Part shown: positions 41,831-50,765 of the stretch, piece by piece
Layout: the number at the start of each line of letters is the position of its first letter
Numbering within the stretch: position 1 is the first letter of the stretch
Assembly: GCA_039033855.1 (NCBI GenBank)
Contig: JBCCBV010000021.1
Span: forward strand, 1-52,505
DNA length: 52,505 nt
Reading direction: 5' to 3'
Source of the DNA: JBCCBV01 sp039033855
GTDB taxonomy: Bacteria > Planctomycetota > Phycisphaerae > Phycisphaerales > Phycisphaeraceae
Program-made: the position numbers and the translations under genes
Notes under the pieces: model-generated
The model's database searches: none
Seen by the model: the letters and a program-made list of their open reading frames with translations, nothing else
What the model was told of the DNA's origin: nothing

Positions 41831-43218
41831 TCGCTCACCTCTACAAGCCTAAACGGCGGCGCAACGGCAAGCTCATCACCGCAAGGACGTACTCTGCGCG
41901 TGTACAGCTGCCCGGCGAGTCCAAGGTGCAGAACCTTCCGCTTGGCGTTTCCGACAAACGCGTGGCCGAGAAGCGCCTTCGCGAGATCATCCGCGATCGT
42001 GAGCTAGAGCGAGACGGGTTCGTGGCGTCCAAGGCTCAACGCGATGCGGCGGCGGCGCCCTGCGAAGAGCTGCTTCGGCGGTACATCCGCGAGCTCGAAT
42101 CCATCAACCGGGCTCCGGATTACATCCGCAAGCCTCGCCAACGCATCGCGCAGCTGATCGAGGCGTGCGGTTGGTCTCGGCTGAGGGACATTACGCCCGA
42201 GTCGTTCACCGCTTGGCGGGCGGGGCAACAGCTGTCACCCAAGACGCTGAACGACTACCTGAGCGCCGCTAAGGCCTGGCTGAGCTGGACAGTGGACCAT
42301 GGGCTAACGGACGCCAACCCGCTGTCCCGAGTCAAGCCCATCGACCGACGCGGACAACCAGGCAAGAAACGGCGGGCGATCAGCGACACGGAAGCCACGC
42401 GGCTGCTGTCGATCGCAAGGCCTCGCCGGGCGGTCTACGCGCTCGCACTGCACACGGGACTACGCCATGGCGAACTGCGTAAACTGGAGTGGCGAGACGT
42501 AGACCTGGACGCCGGCTTGTTGCGTCTTCGGGCGGCAAATACAAAGGCTAAGCGAGCCGACGTTCTGCCGCTGACCGCGCAAGCGGCTTCTTTGCTTGAT
42601 GAGCTGAGGAAAATCGGCGGAGGCACCGGAAAGGTCTTTGCGGACGGGATGCCGAGCCATCACACGTGGCGCCGAGACTTCGACCAGGCGGGCATCGCCA
42701 AAGAAGACGGGCATGGACGCAAGGCCGACTTCCACGCGCTTCGTCACACGTTCATCACGAACCTGCAGCGGGCTGGCGTGCCCCAACGCAAGGCCATGGC
42801 GCTCGCCAGGCACACCGACCCTCGCCTTACCGCCAACATCTACACCGACGAGTCTGCGCTCGACCTCAGCCAGGCGGTCAACCTGCTGCCGAGCTACGGG
42901 CTGGCGGGTGGGCCCAGTGATGACACACAAATAGACACACAAGGAATGGTCCCGGCATGTCCGAGTGTGTCTTGTCATGACACCACGGCAAGCCGCCCAA
43001 ACTTCCCGCAAGTCTCTGAGAATGCGGGGGTTTACAGCAACGCCAAGGGTCAACGCGGGACAACCCGCGTCACGTGCGCAGAAGTGGAGCCGGGGGGAAT
43101 CGAACCCCCGTCCCGAGACAGTCGTGCTACGGCGTCTACGCGTGTAGTCGTCGCTTTGAATCTCAGCTCGAACCCGGCCGACGACGGCCTGGCCCAAGCC
43201 CAGCCTCAGCATGTTTAA
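41827..43218 (+). CDS. int: Tyrosine recombinase (integrase) whose 3' end reads through the att repeat into antisense ssrA
   Basis: A 463-residue site-specific recombinase. An N-terminal arm-binding part and a SAM-like core-binding domain (about 75-165) precede the catalytic domain. The catalytic set is complete: R213 (HTGLRHGELRKL), H303 and R306 (HALRHTF), H329 (ARHTDPRL) and nucleophile Y339 (NIYT). The natural fold ends near residue 358. From residue 384 the frame lies in the 133-bp attachment repeat, and from about 420 it is encoded by the strand opposite the tmRNA 3' half, giving peptides such as EPGGIEPP that are typical of antisense tRNA sequence. In the circle the last 35 codons would be replaced by 58 others from the left end. 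Translation is coupled to xis by ATGA. Confidence 0.88.
   Translation: MIAHLYKPKRRRNGKLITARTYSARVQLPGESKVQNLPLGVSDKRVAEKRLREIIRDRELERDGFVASKAQRDAAAAPCEELLRRYIRELESINRAPDYIRKPRQRIAQLIEACGWSRLRDITPESFTAWRAGQQLSPKTLNDYLSAAKAWLSWTVDHGLTDANPLSRVKPIDRRGQPGKKRRAISDTEATRLLSIARPRRAVYALALHTGLRHGELRKLEWRDVDLDAGLLRLRAANTKAKRADVLPLTAQAASLLDELRKIGGGTGKVFADGMPSHHTWRRDFDQAGIAKEDGHGRKADFHALRHTFITNLQRAGVPQRKAMALARHTDPRLTANIYTDESALDLSQAVNLLPSYGLAGGPSDDTQIDTQGMVPACPSVSCHDTTASRPNFPQVSENAGVYSNAKGQRGTTRVTCAEVEPGGIEPPSRDSRATASTRVVVALNLSSNPADDGLAQAQPQHV
42920..42941 (+). repeat. 22-bp arm-type repeat, right
   Basis: Identical to 36612-36633. Here it lies inside int and is translated as DDTQIDT; the left copy encodes HDTQIDT in the matching frame. 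Probable integrase arm site, possibly also the footprint of how the attachment block came to lie in the gene. Confidence 0.7.
42978..43110. repeat. Right attachment repeat (attR side)
   Basis: Identical over 133 bp to 36448-36580. Bases 43085-43110 are the functional 3' end of ssrA; bases 42978-43084 lie downstream of ssrA and inside int. The paired inverted repeats are at 43005-43028 and 43053-43070; the second, just past the tmRNA 3' end on the minus strand, could also stop or shape tmRNA transcripts, though it has no T-run. Confidence 0.93.
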
Positions 43219-43476
43219 CGCCGGGCGCCCGAGGCGCACGCACGACGCGAGCCCGTTGATCTTCGCCCCCCCTGGGCCACGGGCCCAACGTCAGGGGGGA
43301 CGGTGCTGAAAGATCGTCTAGCGATCAGGCAGCGAGGCGGGCCGGCGCGAAGCCGATCCGACCAGCGATGGATTCATCGTTGGCATTTGTAAAGTTGCAC
43401 GCGGATTTTCGAGGAGCATGCGCCTCGACGCGCAACCGCAACACTAACCCTGTCCGGTCGAATACCGGTCGGCCCC
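43085..43476 (-). ncRNA. ssrA: Transfer-messenger RNA (tmRNA)
   Basis: About 392 nt. The 5' end GGGGCCG (43476 downward) pairs with 3' CGGCUCC plus discriminator A at 43085; CCA is not encoded. GGTATTCGAC near the 5' end and the T-arm GGGGGTTCGATTCCCCC are the tRNA-like parts. The tag frame runs 43384-43325: ANDESIAGRIGFAPARLAA then TGA, with the usual AND(E) start and LAA end. tmRNA with SmpB rescues stalled ribosomes and marks products for proteolysis. The gene is intact because the element's right end rebuilds the 3' part. Confidence 0.93.
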
Positions 43477-43803
43477 ATTGTCAAAGAACCCAACGCCAGC
43501 CCGAAGGCCCGCGCCGTGAGGTCAAGTATACCCACGCTCGCCCGGCGGGCTCCGAAACCCGCCCACCCGAGCTTTTTGCATCCCATCTAGCAGATGCAAA
43601 CGTCCGCGTCCGGGCAGTGTTGCGAACCGCTCGTGAGCCATCACGGCAAGCAAACATAGAAGCCCCCCGCCCCCGCAACTTGCCCCGTTCACCTTGCGCC
43701 TAAACCGGCATCGCGCATCGGCCGGTCAGGGGTAGACTTGAACGCGGAGGCGGGCGTTTGGCGGTTCTCGCCAAGCCCCGGCCGAACGGAGGAGGAAACC
43801 CGC
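43477..43803. other. 327-base divergent gap between ssrA and a hypothetical gene
   Basis: It should hold the ssrA promoter on the minus strand, but no clear -35/-10 pair is convincing: TATACT and TTGACC occur about 50 bases up, in unhelpful order. It also holds the GGAGGAGG ribosome site of the gene starting at 43804. No RNA gene or repeat seen. Confidence 0.4.
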
Positions 43804-44514
43804 GTGGAAGGCTGGGTCTATATCGATGGGTCGGTCGCGGCGCCGTTGCACGAGTTCGAACGCGACCTCGACACCGGGCTGGTCCGCTTTGTGGTCTCCA
43901 CCCGCCTGGTGCGCAACCGCTCGGCGTTGCGCGGCCGGGTCGAGCTCGAACACCACCAGAGCCCGCAGCGGTTCCGCGTGCGTTGCCTGGGGTGCCAGCG
44001 CGAACCCCGCACGCTGAAGGTCGAAGCGGTGGACCTGGGCATCTCGACCGTCACCGGCGCCAAGCACCTCGACGAGGACTACCTGGCCATCGACGGCCGT
44101 ACCGCGTGCCAGCTCGACGAGGCCTGGGTCGGGCGGGGACCCAACGGCGCCGCACGCCACGCGGCGCTTCGATTCGATAGCGCCGACTGGCGCCGTCTGC
44201 GTTGCGAACGCGGCGCGCCCCTGTCCGGCCTGCCTGAACCCGAGCACAGCATCCTCGACCTGGTCGAAGGCCGTCAGGAAATCACCCCCGCCCTGCTGCT
44301 GCTGCCACGGCTCGAAGATGCGCCCCGGCTAGAGGTCATCCGCCTGGCCCGGCGACGAAGGCTTGCCGTACAGATGCTTGCGGCCGACTGGTCGTCTTCG
44401 GGCGCGTGGGTGTTGGCGCATGTGACCGCGACGCGTTCAATCCGCAAGGCCGCGGCGCCTTTGTTGACGGCTGAGTCAGGCGAGGCAGCTCAGGCTGCCG
44501 TCGCCACGGGATGA
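43804..44514 (+). CDS. Hypothetical protein, 236 residues
   Basis: Not recognised. The start is a GTG at 43804, set by the strong GGAGGAGG site just ahead; an in-frame ATG at 43738 lacks one. The product is cytosolic by appearance, rich in Arg and acidic residues, with a possible beta-rich first half (EGWVYIDGSVAAPLHEFERDL) and a C-C pair (RCLGCQREPR) that is too little for a metal site claim. Codon use matches the local high-GC pattern. Confidence 0.65.
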   Translation: MEGWVYIDGSVAAPLHEFERDLDTGLVRFVVSTRLVRNRSALRGRVELEHHQSPQRFRVRCLGCQREPRTLKVEAVDLGISTVTGAKHLDEDYLAIDGRTACQLDEAWVGRGPNGAARHAALRFDSADWRRLRCERGAPLSGLPEPEHSILDLVEGRQEITPALLLLPRLEDAPRLEVIRLARRRRLAVQMLAADWSSSGAWVLAHVTATRSIRKAAAPLLTAESGEAAQAAVATG

Positions 44515-44531
44515 TCTTGCGAAAACAAGCA

Positions 44532-45173
44532 TCATTTCTTTGAGGCCGCGTCTCCGACCTTCTCAAACGCGCTGTGGTCGAGGCGGAAGGCGTATTCCTG
44601 GCCGTCGTCGGTTTTGACGATGAGTTCGCCCTCGCCCAGGTTGCCCTCGGGGTCGATCGCGACGACGGTGGCCTGTTCGCCGTAGGTATCGACGACGCGG
44701 TCTCCGGGTTGGAAGTCGGGCTCAGGGGGCGGCCCGCCTTCGCGTGCCGGCAGCAGCGCGTCAAGCGCCCGGCCGAGCTGCGCAATCCAGCCGAACAGCC
44801 CGCCTCGCTCCACGGTCAACCGGCCGACGGCGAAGACGTCGGACACCGGCTCGCCGTACAGCTTGGCCGCGGCCGCCACGTGGTTGGGCGCGTGGACCAG
44901 GAACCCGCTCATCCCCACCGCGATCTCCTGCTTCGTGAACCGCTCGGGGAACAGGTGCACGGCCAGCAGGAACGCCGCGTCGTCCTTCCAGTCGGTCAGG
45001 TGAAACGCGATGTCCTGAGCGACTTTGTCCTTGCGGTCCGGGGTCAGCAGCGCATCGCGCAACGCCGAGGCTCCGCCCTTGTGCAGGTGGTCGAGGCGCA
45101 CGGCGTGCTCGCCGGCCAACTCGGACCAGACCTCCCGGACTTTCCGGCGTAAACGTTCGTGCACGATGGCCAT
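44532..45173 (-). CDS. Hypothetical protein with C-terminal barrel-like segment, 213 residues
   Basis: Not recognised. The N-terminal 130 residues look helical (ERLRRKVREVWSELAGEH, DIAFHLTDWKDDAAFLLAV). The C-terminal 55 residues (GDRVVDTYGEQATVVAID, KTDDGQEYAFRLDHSAF) resemble a small SH3-like or KOW-like barrel. There is no signal peptide. GGGAT lies ahead of the ATG at 45173. It is convergent with the preceding gene, 17 bases apart. Confidence 0.65.
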   Translation of the reverse strand: MAIVHERLRRKVREVWSELAGEHAVRLDHLHKGGASALRDALLTPDRKDKVAQDIAFHLTDWKDDAAFLLAVHLFPERFTKQEIAVGMSGFLVHAPNHVAAAAKLYGEPVSDVFAVGRLTVERGGLFGWIAQLGRALDALLPAREGGPPPEPDFQPGDRVVDTYGEQATVVAIDPEGNLGEGELIVKTDDGQEYAFRLDHSAFEKVGDAASKK

Positions 45174-45271
45174 AGCAATCCCGTCGCAAACTAAGGACTC
45201 GGACAGGATACGAAGGGCAGCCCTACGGTGCGGCAGTGGGTGTGGCGAGACCGTTCAAGACTGGTTCGCGA

Positions 45272-45931
45272 CTAACGCTCCGGGACCGTCACGGTGATCG
45301 GCTTGGCCTTAGCGGTGCCGAACCACGCGTGCTCGGGGATCGGCAGGCGGGGCGCGTTGCTCGGCGGCTGGCTCAGCGGGCTGCGCTCGTCGGCGTGCGT
45401 CGTGCCCGGCGGGAGGATGTACGAAAACCGCACCGTGTAGTCGCCCGCCTCGGCGTGCACGACCTGCGGGATGTAAACCGGCATCTCGAGCGCTTCGCCG
45501 GGCATCAGCCGTACCTCGAACGACGCTGGCCACGTGCTCTGATGCCACAGACCGGATACGCCGCAGCGCCCGGACAGAGGGATGTCGACGCCCTGGGCGT
45601 TCGTGACCTCAAACCGGTAGTGCGGCCGGTACCAGCCCCACATGGCGCCGTCGAGCGGGCGATAGATCGTGACCGGCTTGCCGCCGGGGTTGCTGAAGCG
45701 CAGCACGTGTCGGCCGTGGTTCCCGGGGCTGTCGGCTGGCGGCGGCCGCAACTCGACGTGCAGTGGGTTGGTAGAGGCGACGCGGGCAGGGTCGATGGGC
45801 TTCGCTTGCTCAACGTTCGGAGCAGACTGCGAACCGGCCTGCGGCTGCGTGGCGGGTTGGCTTTCGGCCTGGCCGGCAAACAAAAATAGCGCAGGCATCA
45901 GACAGAACAGGAGAGCGGGTCGGCGAAACAT
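45272..45931 (-). CDS. Exported hypothetical protein, 219 residues
   Basis: The start at 45931 has GGAG ahead and a signal peptide (residues 1-24, LFLFAGQAESQ). A Gln/Pro/Ala-rich linker follows, then a beta-sandwich-like domain (HVLRFSNPGGKPVTIYRPL, MPGEALEMPVYIPQV, GDYTVRFSYILPPG), which resembles immunoglobulin-like or intracellular proteinase inhibitor-type folds only in general pattern. Function not assigned. Confidence 0.7.
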   Translation of the reverse strand: MFRRPALLFCLMPALFLFAGQAESQPATQPQAGSQSAPNVEQAKPIDPARVASTNPLHVELRPPPADSPGNHGRHVLRFSNPGGKPVTIYRPLDGAMWGWYRPHYRFEVTNAQGVDIPLSGRCGVSGLWHQSTWPASFEVRLMPGEALEMPVYIPQVVHAEAGDYTVRFSYILPPGTTHADERSPLSQPPSNAPRLPIPEHAWFGTAKAKPITVTVPER

Positions 45932-46005
45932 GGCGGGCTCCGGGGTGTTGAGCGCGGGGACGCCATAGAAAGACGCGCGGGATACGCGGGGGTTCCATTC
46001 GTTTT

Positions 46006-46545
46006 TTATTTACCTGGTTCAGCGCGCCTGGCTACGGACAGCTTTGCCCGGCGCAACCTTGCCGCCCGGCGATCGCCCCATGCGGCGATCGGAGCCCACG
46101 CCACGATAAAAACCAGCAACGCTGTACCTGGCGATATTGGCCAGTCAAGAAACCGATGCCCGTACTTCACACCCATGTAAACCGCAGAGCCGCCAAAGAA
46201 GTAGCCGCAAACCCAGCCGTACCAACGCAGCTTGAACGTCCCCTGCCTCACCGCAGAGAGCGACAAACCAAACCCCATCGCCGCGTAGGTCGCGGCCGCG
46301 GCGCATGTCGCCAGGCTGGGATGGAACCAGCGACCGTGTAGCGCCTGCAGTATGGGGGAGCCCGGCGTTTGCGAGAACAACACCGCCAGCCACACAGGCC
46401 CTGCGACAAGCGTTGCCCGTTTCGCAAACTCTCCCACCACTCCGCAAGCCAGTACGGCAAGACAACCCGCCAACGTAAATGCGAAGATGGACGCTTCGTC
46501 GATCAGGCGCAAGGACGGGGTCCATAGCGTCGCCAGAACCGGCAT
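46006..46545 (-). CDS. Hypothetical inner-membrane protein, 179 residues
   Basis: Four to five hydrophobic segments (FAFTLAGCLAVLACGVV, LVAGPVWLAVLF, ATCAAAATYAAMGFGLSL, WVCGYFFGGSAVYMGV, ALLVFIVAWAPIAAW) and a basic C-terminus. ATG at 46545 is preferred because GGGAGG lies 5 bases ahead; an ATG 13 codons up lacks a site. Family not recognised. Confidence 0.65.
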   Translation of the reverse strand: MPVLATLWTPSLRLIDEASIFAFTLAGCLAVLACGVVGEFAKRATLVAGPVWLAVLFSQTPGSPILQALHGRWFHPSLATCAAAATYAAMGFGLSLSAVRQGTFKLRWYGWVCGYFFGGSAVYMGVKYGHRFLDWPISPGTALLVFIVAWAPIAAWGDRRAARLRRAKLSVARRAEPGK

Positions 46546-46617
46546 ACAGACCTCCCGATAGCCAGCCCTAACTAGGTCATCCATACGCTTCTTAGATCGC
46601 GGGACGGCAGCTCGAGG

Positions 46618-46815
46618 CTACGCCACGAGACCTTCGAGGGTGCGATTCGCCACGTCGGTTCGCTGACTGGCATGCTCGACGGTAATCGCGCAGACGTGGC
46701 CGGTGGCGTCCAAATCAAGCACTGTGTTTTCATCGAGGTCACGCGACTCGGCGACATCGCCGGCTCGAAACTCGATGTAGAGCGTGTCGGTATCTCGGAA
46801 ATACTGGAGCTTCAT
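46618..46815 (-). CDS. DUF2283 family protein
   Basis: A 65-residue small protein with the family pattern: YFRDTDTLYIEFRAGDVAES, then DENTVLDLDATGHVCAITVEHAS. DUF2283 genes are often paired with DUF4258 genes in toxin-antitoxin-like or regulatory pairs. Here its ATG overlaps (ATGA) the stop of a DUF4258 remnant, so the pair was once coupled but the partner is broken. DUF2283 proteins are proposed to be antitoxin-like; their function is not settled. Confidence 0.75.
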   Translation of the reverse strand: MKLQYFRDTDTLYIEFRAGDVAESRDLDENTVLDLDATGHVCAITVEHASQRTDVANRTLEGLVA

Positions 46816-46901
46816 GGCCGAAACCCTCGGTCGAAAAATGCGTTGTGCATGGTGCGTCGATCCGCCAGCAGCACCACGCGTAAGTATCGGTCACCGTGTT
46901 C
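46812..46901 (-). pseudogene. C-terminal remnant of a DUF4258 gene
   Basis: In the frame overlapping the DUF2283 start, 29 codons read EHGDRYLRVVLLADRRT then MHNAFFDRGFRP, which matches the end of DUF4258 proteins (R-x-LRVVV...FFDR). Upstream in that frame there is no plausible start before a stop codon about 60 bases away, so the N-terminal half is lost. Confidence 0.6.
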
Positions 46902-47012
46902 CGGGACTCGGGGAAGCCCATCACGTGCGGGACGCCCGTGCCACCATCAAGTCGTCACGCGGAATCAACCGGGCACGCAGTGCCCGGCTCGCTGCCGCAA
47001 TCGAACGCTGCG

Positions 47013-48560
<1,548 letters not shown>

Positions 48561-48894
48561 AGGTCACCTCGAACAGGAGGGAGGGGCGCCGGGTGCTGGG
48601 GGGGCCGCCGGGTCGTCATGAAAGACCCGTTGCGGACGGGGCGCGGGCCTCGCACGAGGTCTTACGCCGAGCCCAATCACGGCCGACGCCCGGCGATCGG
48701 ACGAACGGGGCCGCGGGTGGGATGCCGTTGCAGTCGTCGCCGCCGGCACGGCCGAGAAACGGCCCGGGCGACAACGAGATTCCCTTGCACCCGACGGGGC
48801 GGGACCGGATACGCGGCGTGGTATGCCGCCAGGCCGCCCGTCGAACCACTGGTTTGTACCCCCTGGGCCATGGCAGGACAAGGCGGCACCCTTA
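48561..48894. other. 334-base divergent gap between rho and the ZIP transporter gene
   Basis: Very GC-rich. It should contain the rho leader and promoter on the minus strand and the transporter promoter on the plus strand. No hexamer pair, metal-regulator palindrome or RNA motif stands out. Open frames here lack ribosome sites and are read as chance. Confidence 0.35.
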
Positions 48895-50160
48895 ATGGTA
48901 CTTTATTCTCACATGGAGCCCCTGCCTGCCCTGCTTCTCTACGGCTTGTTGATTGTCGCGGTGTCGCTCGCCGGCGGGGCCGTGCCGACGCTGATCCGCA
49001 TCACCCACCGCCGATTGCAAATTTCCACGAGCCTGGTGGCCGGCTTTTTGCTGGCGGTGGCGGTGCTGCACCTGCTGCCGCACGCGATGTACGGCATCAC
49101 GCCCATCGCCGCGGGGGGCTGGGCGCTCGGCGGGGTGCTGGCGATGTTCCTGCTCCAGCGGTTCGCGCCGTTTCATCACCACGAGGCCGCCGAAGACTGC
49201 GCCGACGACGCCTCCGCCGAAGCATCGGACCCTGGCCCACCGCACGTGGACCCCCCCTCTCACCCCGACGACGCGGGGGCGCATCACCCGGCTCACAACC
49301 ACGCGCACGGCCAAAAGCTGAACTGGCCGGGCGTGGCGCTCGGGCTGACCTTGCACAGCCTGCTGGGGGGCGTGGCGCTCGGCGCCGCGGTGTCGGAAGA
49401 AGCGATGGCCTGGGCACCGGGCGTGGTGGTGTTCCTGGCGATCCTGCTGCACAAGCCGCTCGATGCGCTGACGCTGGTGGGCGTGATGCGGGGCGACGGG
49501 CTCTCGAAAAAGGCGCAGATCACGGCCAATGCGCTGTTCTCGCTGGCCGTGCCGATCGGCGCCGGGGCGTTTTACTTCGGCGTTGCGGGGTCGGGGGTGG
49601 CGCACTCGCCCGGCGTTTCGGCGGGACTGGCGTTCTCGGCCGGACTGTTCTTGTGCGTCGCCTTGTCAGACCTGCTGCCGGAGGTCCACTTCCACAGCCA
49701 CGACCGGGTCCCCCTGACCTTGGCCCTGCTGGTGGGCGTGGGGCTGGCGGGTGCGATCTCGGTGGTCGAGCACCAAACCCATCACGCGCACGACCACGGC
49801 AGCCATGCCGGCCACACCCAAGGCGACACGGGTCACGAGGACCACGGCCACGCTGCACACGGCGAAGAGGGTCACGAGGACCACGGCCACGCTGCACACG
49901 GCGAAGAGGGTCACGAGGACCACGGCCACGGGCCGGACGGCCATGGTGATCACGAACATGGGGGCTCCGGTACAGACCCGCACGCCGGGCACGACCACAC
50001 AGCGCTTCCCGAGCAAGACCCCGCTCACGCCGACCACGACCACGCGGATCACGACCACGACCACGCCGGGCACGACCACAGCGAGCATGAACACGCCGAC
50101 CACGACCACGCGGATCACGACCACAGCGAGCACGACCACGCCGGGCACGACCACCCGTAA
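48895..50160 (+). CDS. ZIP family metal transporter with very long His-rich tail
   Basis: A 421-residue inner-membrane protein. About eight hydrophobic segments lie in residues 8-300. The ZIP signature is in LHSLLGGVALGAAVSEE (helix 4) and VVVFLAILLHKPLDALTLV (helix 5), whose His residues form the metal site; Zn2+ or Fe2+ import or export is expected. A His/Asp loop lies between helices 3 and 4 (HHHEAAEDC, HPAHNHAHGQ). The last 120 residues are almost only His, Asp, Gly, Glu and Ala, partly from a 39-bp tandem repeat. ATG at 48895 has AAGGCGG ahead; ATG 48913 is the alternative. Confidence 0.87.
   Translation: MVLYSHMEPLPALLLYGLLIVAVSLAGGAVPTLIRITHRRLQISTSLVAGFLLAVAVLHLLPHAMYGITPIAAGGWALGGVLAMFLLQRFAPFHHHEAAEDCADDASAEASDPGPPHVDPPSHPDDAGAHHPAHNHAHGQKLNWPGVALGLTLHSLLGGVALGAAVSEEAMAWAPGVVVFLAILLHKPLDALTLVGVMRGDGLSKKAQITANALFSLAVPIGAGAFYFGVAGSGVAHSPGVSAGLAFSAGLFLCVALSDLLPEVHFHSHDRVPLTLALLVGVGLAGAISVVEHQTHHAHDHGSHAGHTQGDTGHEDHGHAAHGEEGHEDHGHAAHGEEGHEDHGHGPDGHGDHEHGGSGTDPHAGHDHTALPEQDPAHADHDHADHDHDHAGHDHSEHEHADHDHADHDHSEHDHAGHDHP
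49831..49932 (+). repeat. 39-bp in-frame tandem repeat in the ZIP gene
   Basis: Unit starts at 49831, 49870 and 49909 (third copy partial), encoding GHEDHGHAAHGEE. Being a multiple of three, copy-number change would lengthen or shorten the His-rich tail without frameshift. Confidence 0.85.
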
Positions 50161-50219
50161 CCGCGAGCCGATTCGCGGCTTTACGGCGCTCAGGCCTTGA
50201 CACCGGGCCGGGCGGTTCG

Positions 50220-50765
50220 ATGATCTTGAGGATGTCGCCCTCGGCCGCTAACTCACGACCCCGCCTCGCCGCCCTGTGCCTGGCCGCCTGCCTGTGCAGC
50301 GGGCTGACCCCGGGCTGTGCCGGAAAGCCATCGGGCGGACCCGGCGAAACCGACCCAACGCAGGCCACGACCACCTCTGAAACCGGCCCAGACGCCACCG
50401 CCGCGTCTGCCGAGGTGCGCCCCCCGACGTGGGTGATCGCCGAGCGCGACCCGGCCGAAACCGGGCGCTACCCTCTCGGCTCGCCGGACAACCCGGTCCG
50501 TGCCCACGAGCCGGCCGGCCAGCAAGCGTACTTATCGCGCTTGCGCAACCTGCAGGGCAACGCCCCGACCTACCGCCGGATCGGGCCGCACGGCATCGGT
50601 CCGCACGGCTACATCCTCGACGCCTACGAACTCACCGACCCCGACTCCGGCGCCCAGCAAACCGTCTACCTCGACATGTACCACCCCGGGCATCGCGAAG
50701 ACCGCCCGATCGCCGGCTACCAAATCGCGCCCCCCGCCCGAACCGCTCAGCCCGACACGCCATGA
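50220..50765 (+). CDS. Small hypothetical lipoprotein, 181 residues
   Basis: Signal with lipobox-like LTPGC (Cys33), then a Gly/Thr/Ala-rich linker and a C-terminal part with a repeated GPHG motif (RIGPHGIGPHGYILDAYEL). No family recognised. ATG at 50220; a second ATG four codons later is possible. Its stop overlaps the rimO ATG (ATGA), so it is translationally coupled to rimO. Confidence 0.65.
   Translation: MILRMSPSAANSRPRLAALCLAACLCSGLTPGCAGKPSGGPGETDPTQATTTSETGPDATAASAEVRPPTWVIAERDPAETGRYPLGSPDNPVRAHEPAGQQAYLSRLRNLQGNAPTYRRIGPHGIGPHGYILDAYELTDPDSGAQQTVYLDMYHPGHREDRPIAGYQIAPPARTAQPDTP

Larger units (their letters stand above)
36448..43110. mobile_element. Integrative element inserted in the 3' end of ssrA
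   Basis: A 133-bp perfect direct repeat (36448-36580 and 42978-43110) bounds the element, whose unit length is 6530 bp. The right copy restores the tmRNA 3' end; the left copy carries the displaced last 26 bases of ssrA. Content: 59-codon ORF, rep-like gene, MmeI-type restriction-modification enzyme, RHH regulator, excisionase and tyrosine integrase. No relaxase of the Mob type, conjugation or capsid genes are seen, so it would be a mobilisable or satellite-like element with its own replication initiator. The ssrA T-arm is a well-known integration site for tyrosine recombinases. Confidence 0.9.

Noticed and set aside
49831..49932. CRISPR-like repeats
   Set aside because: Units are directly adjacent without spacers, in frame within the ZIP gene, and encode His-rich peptide. 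No cas genes are present.
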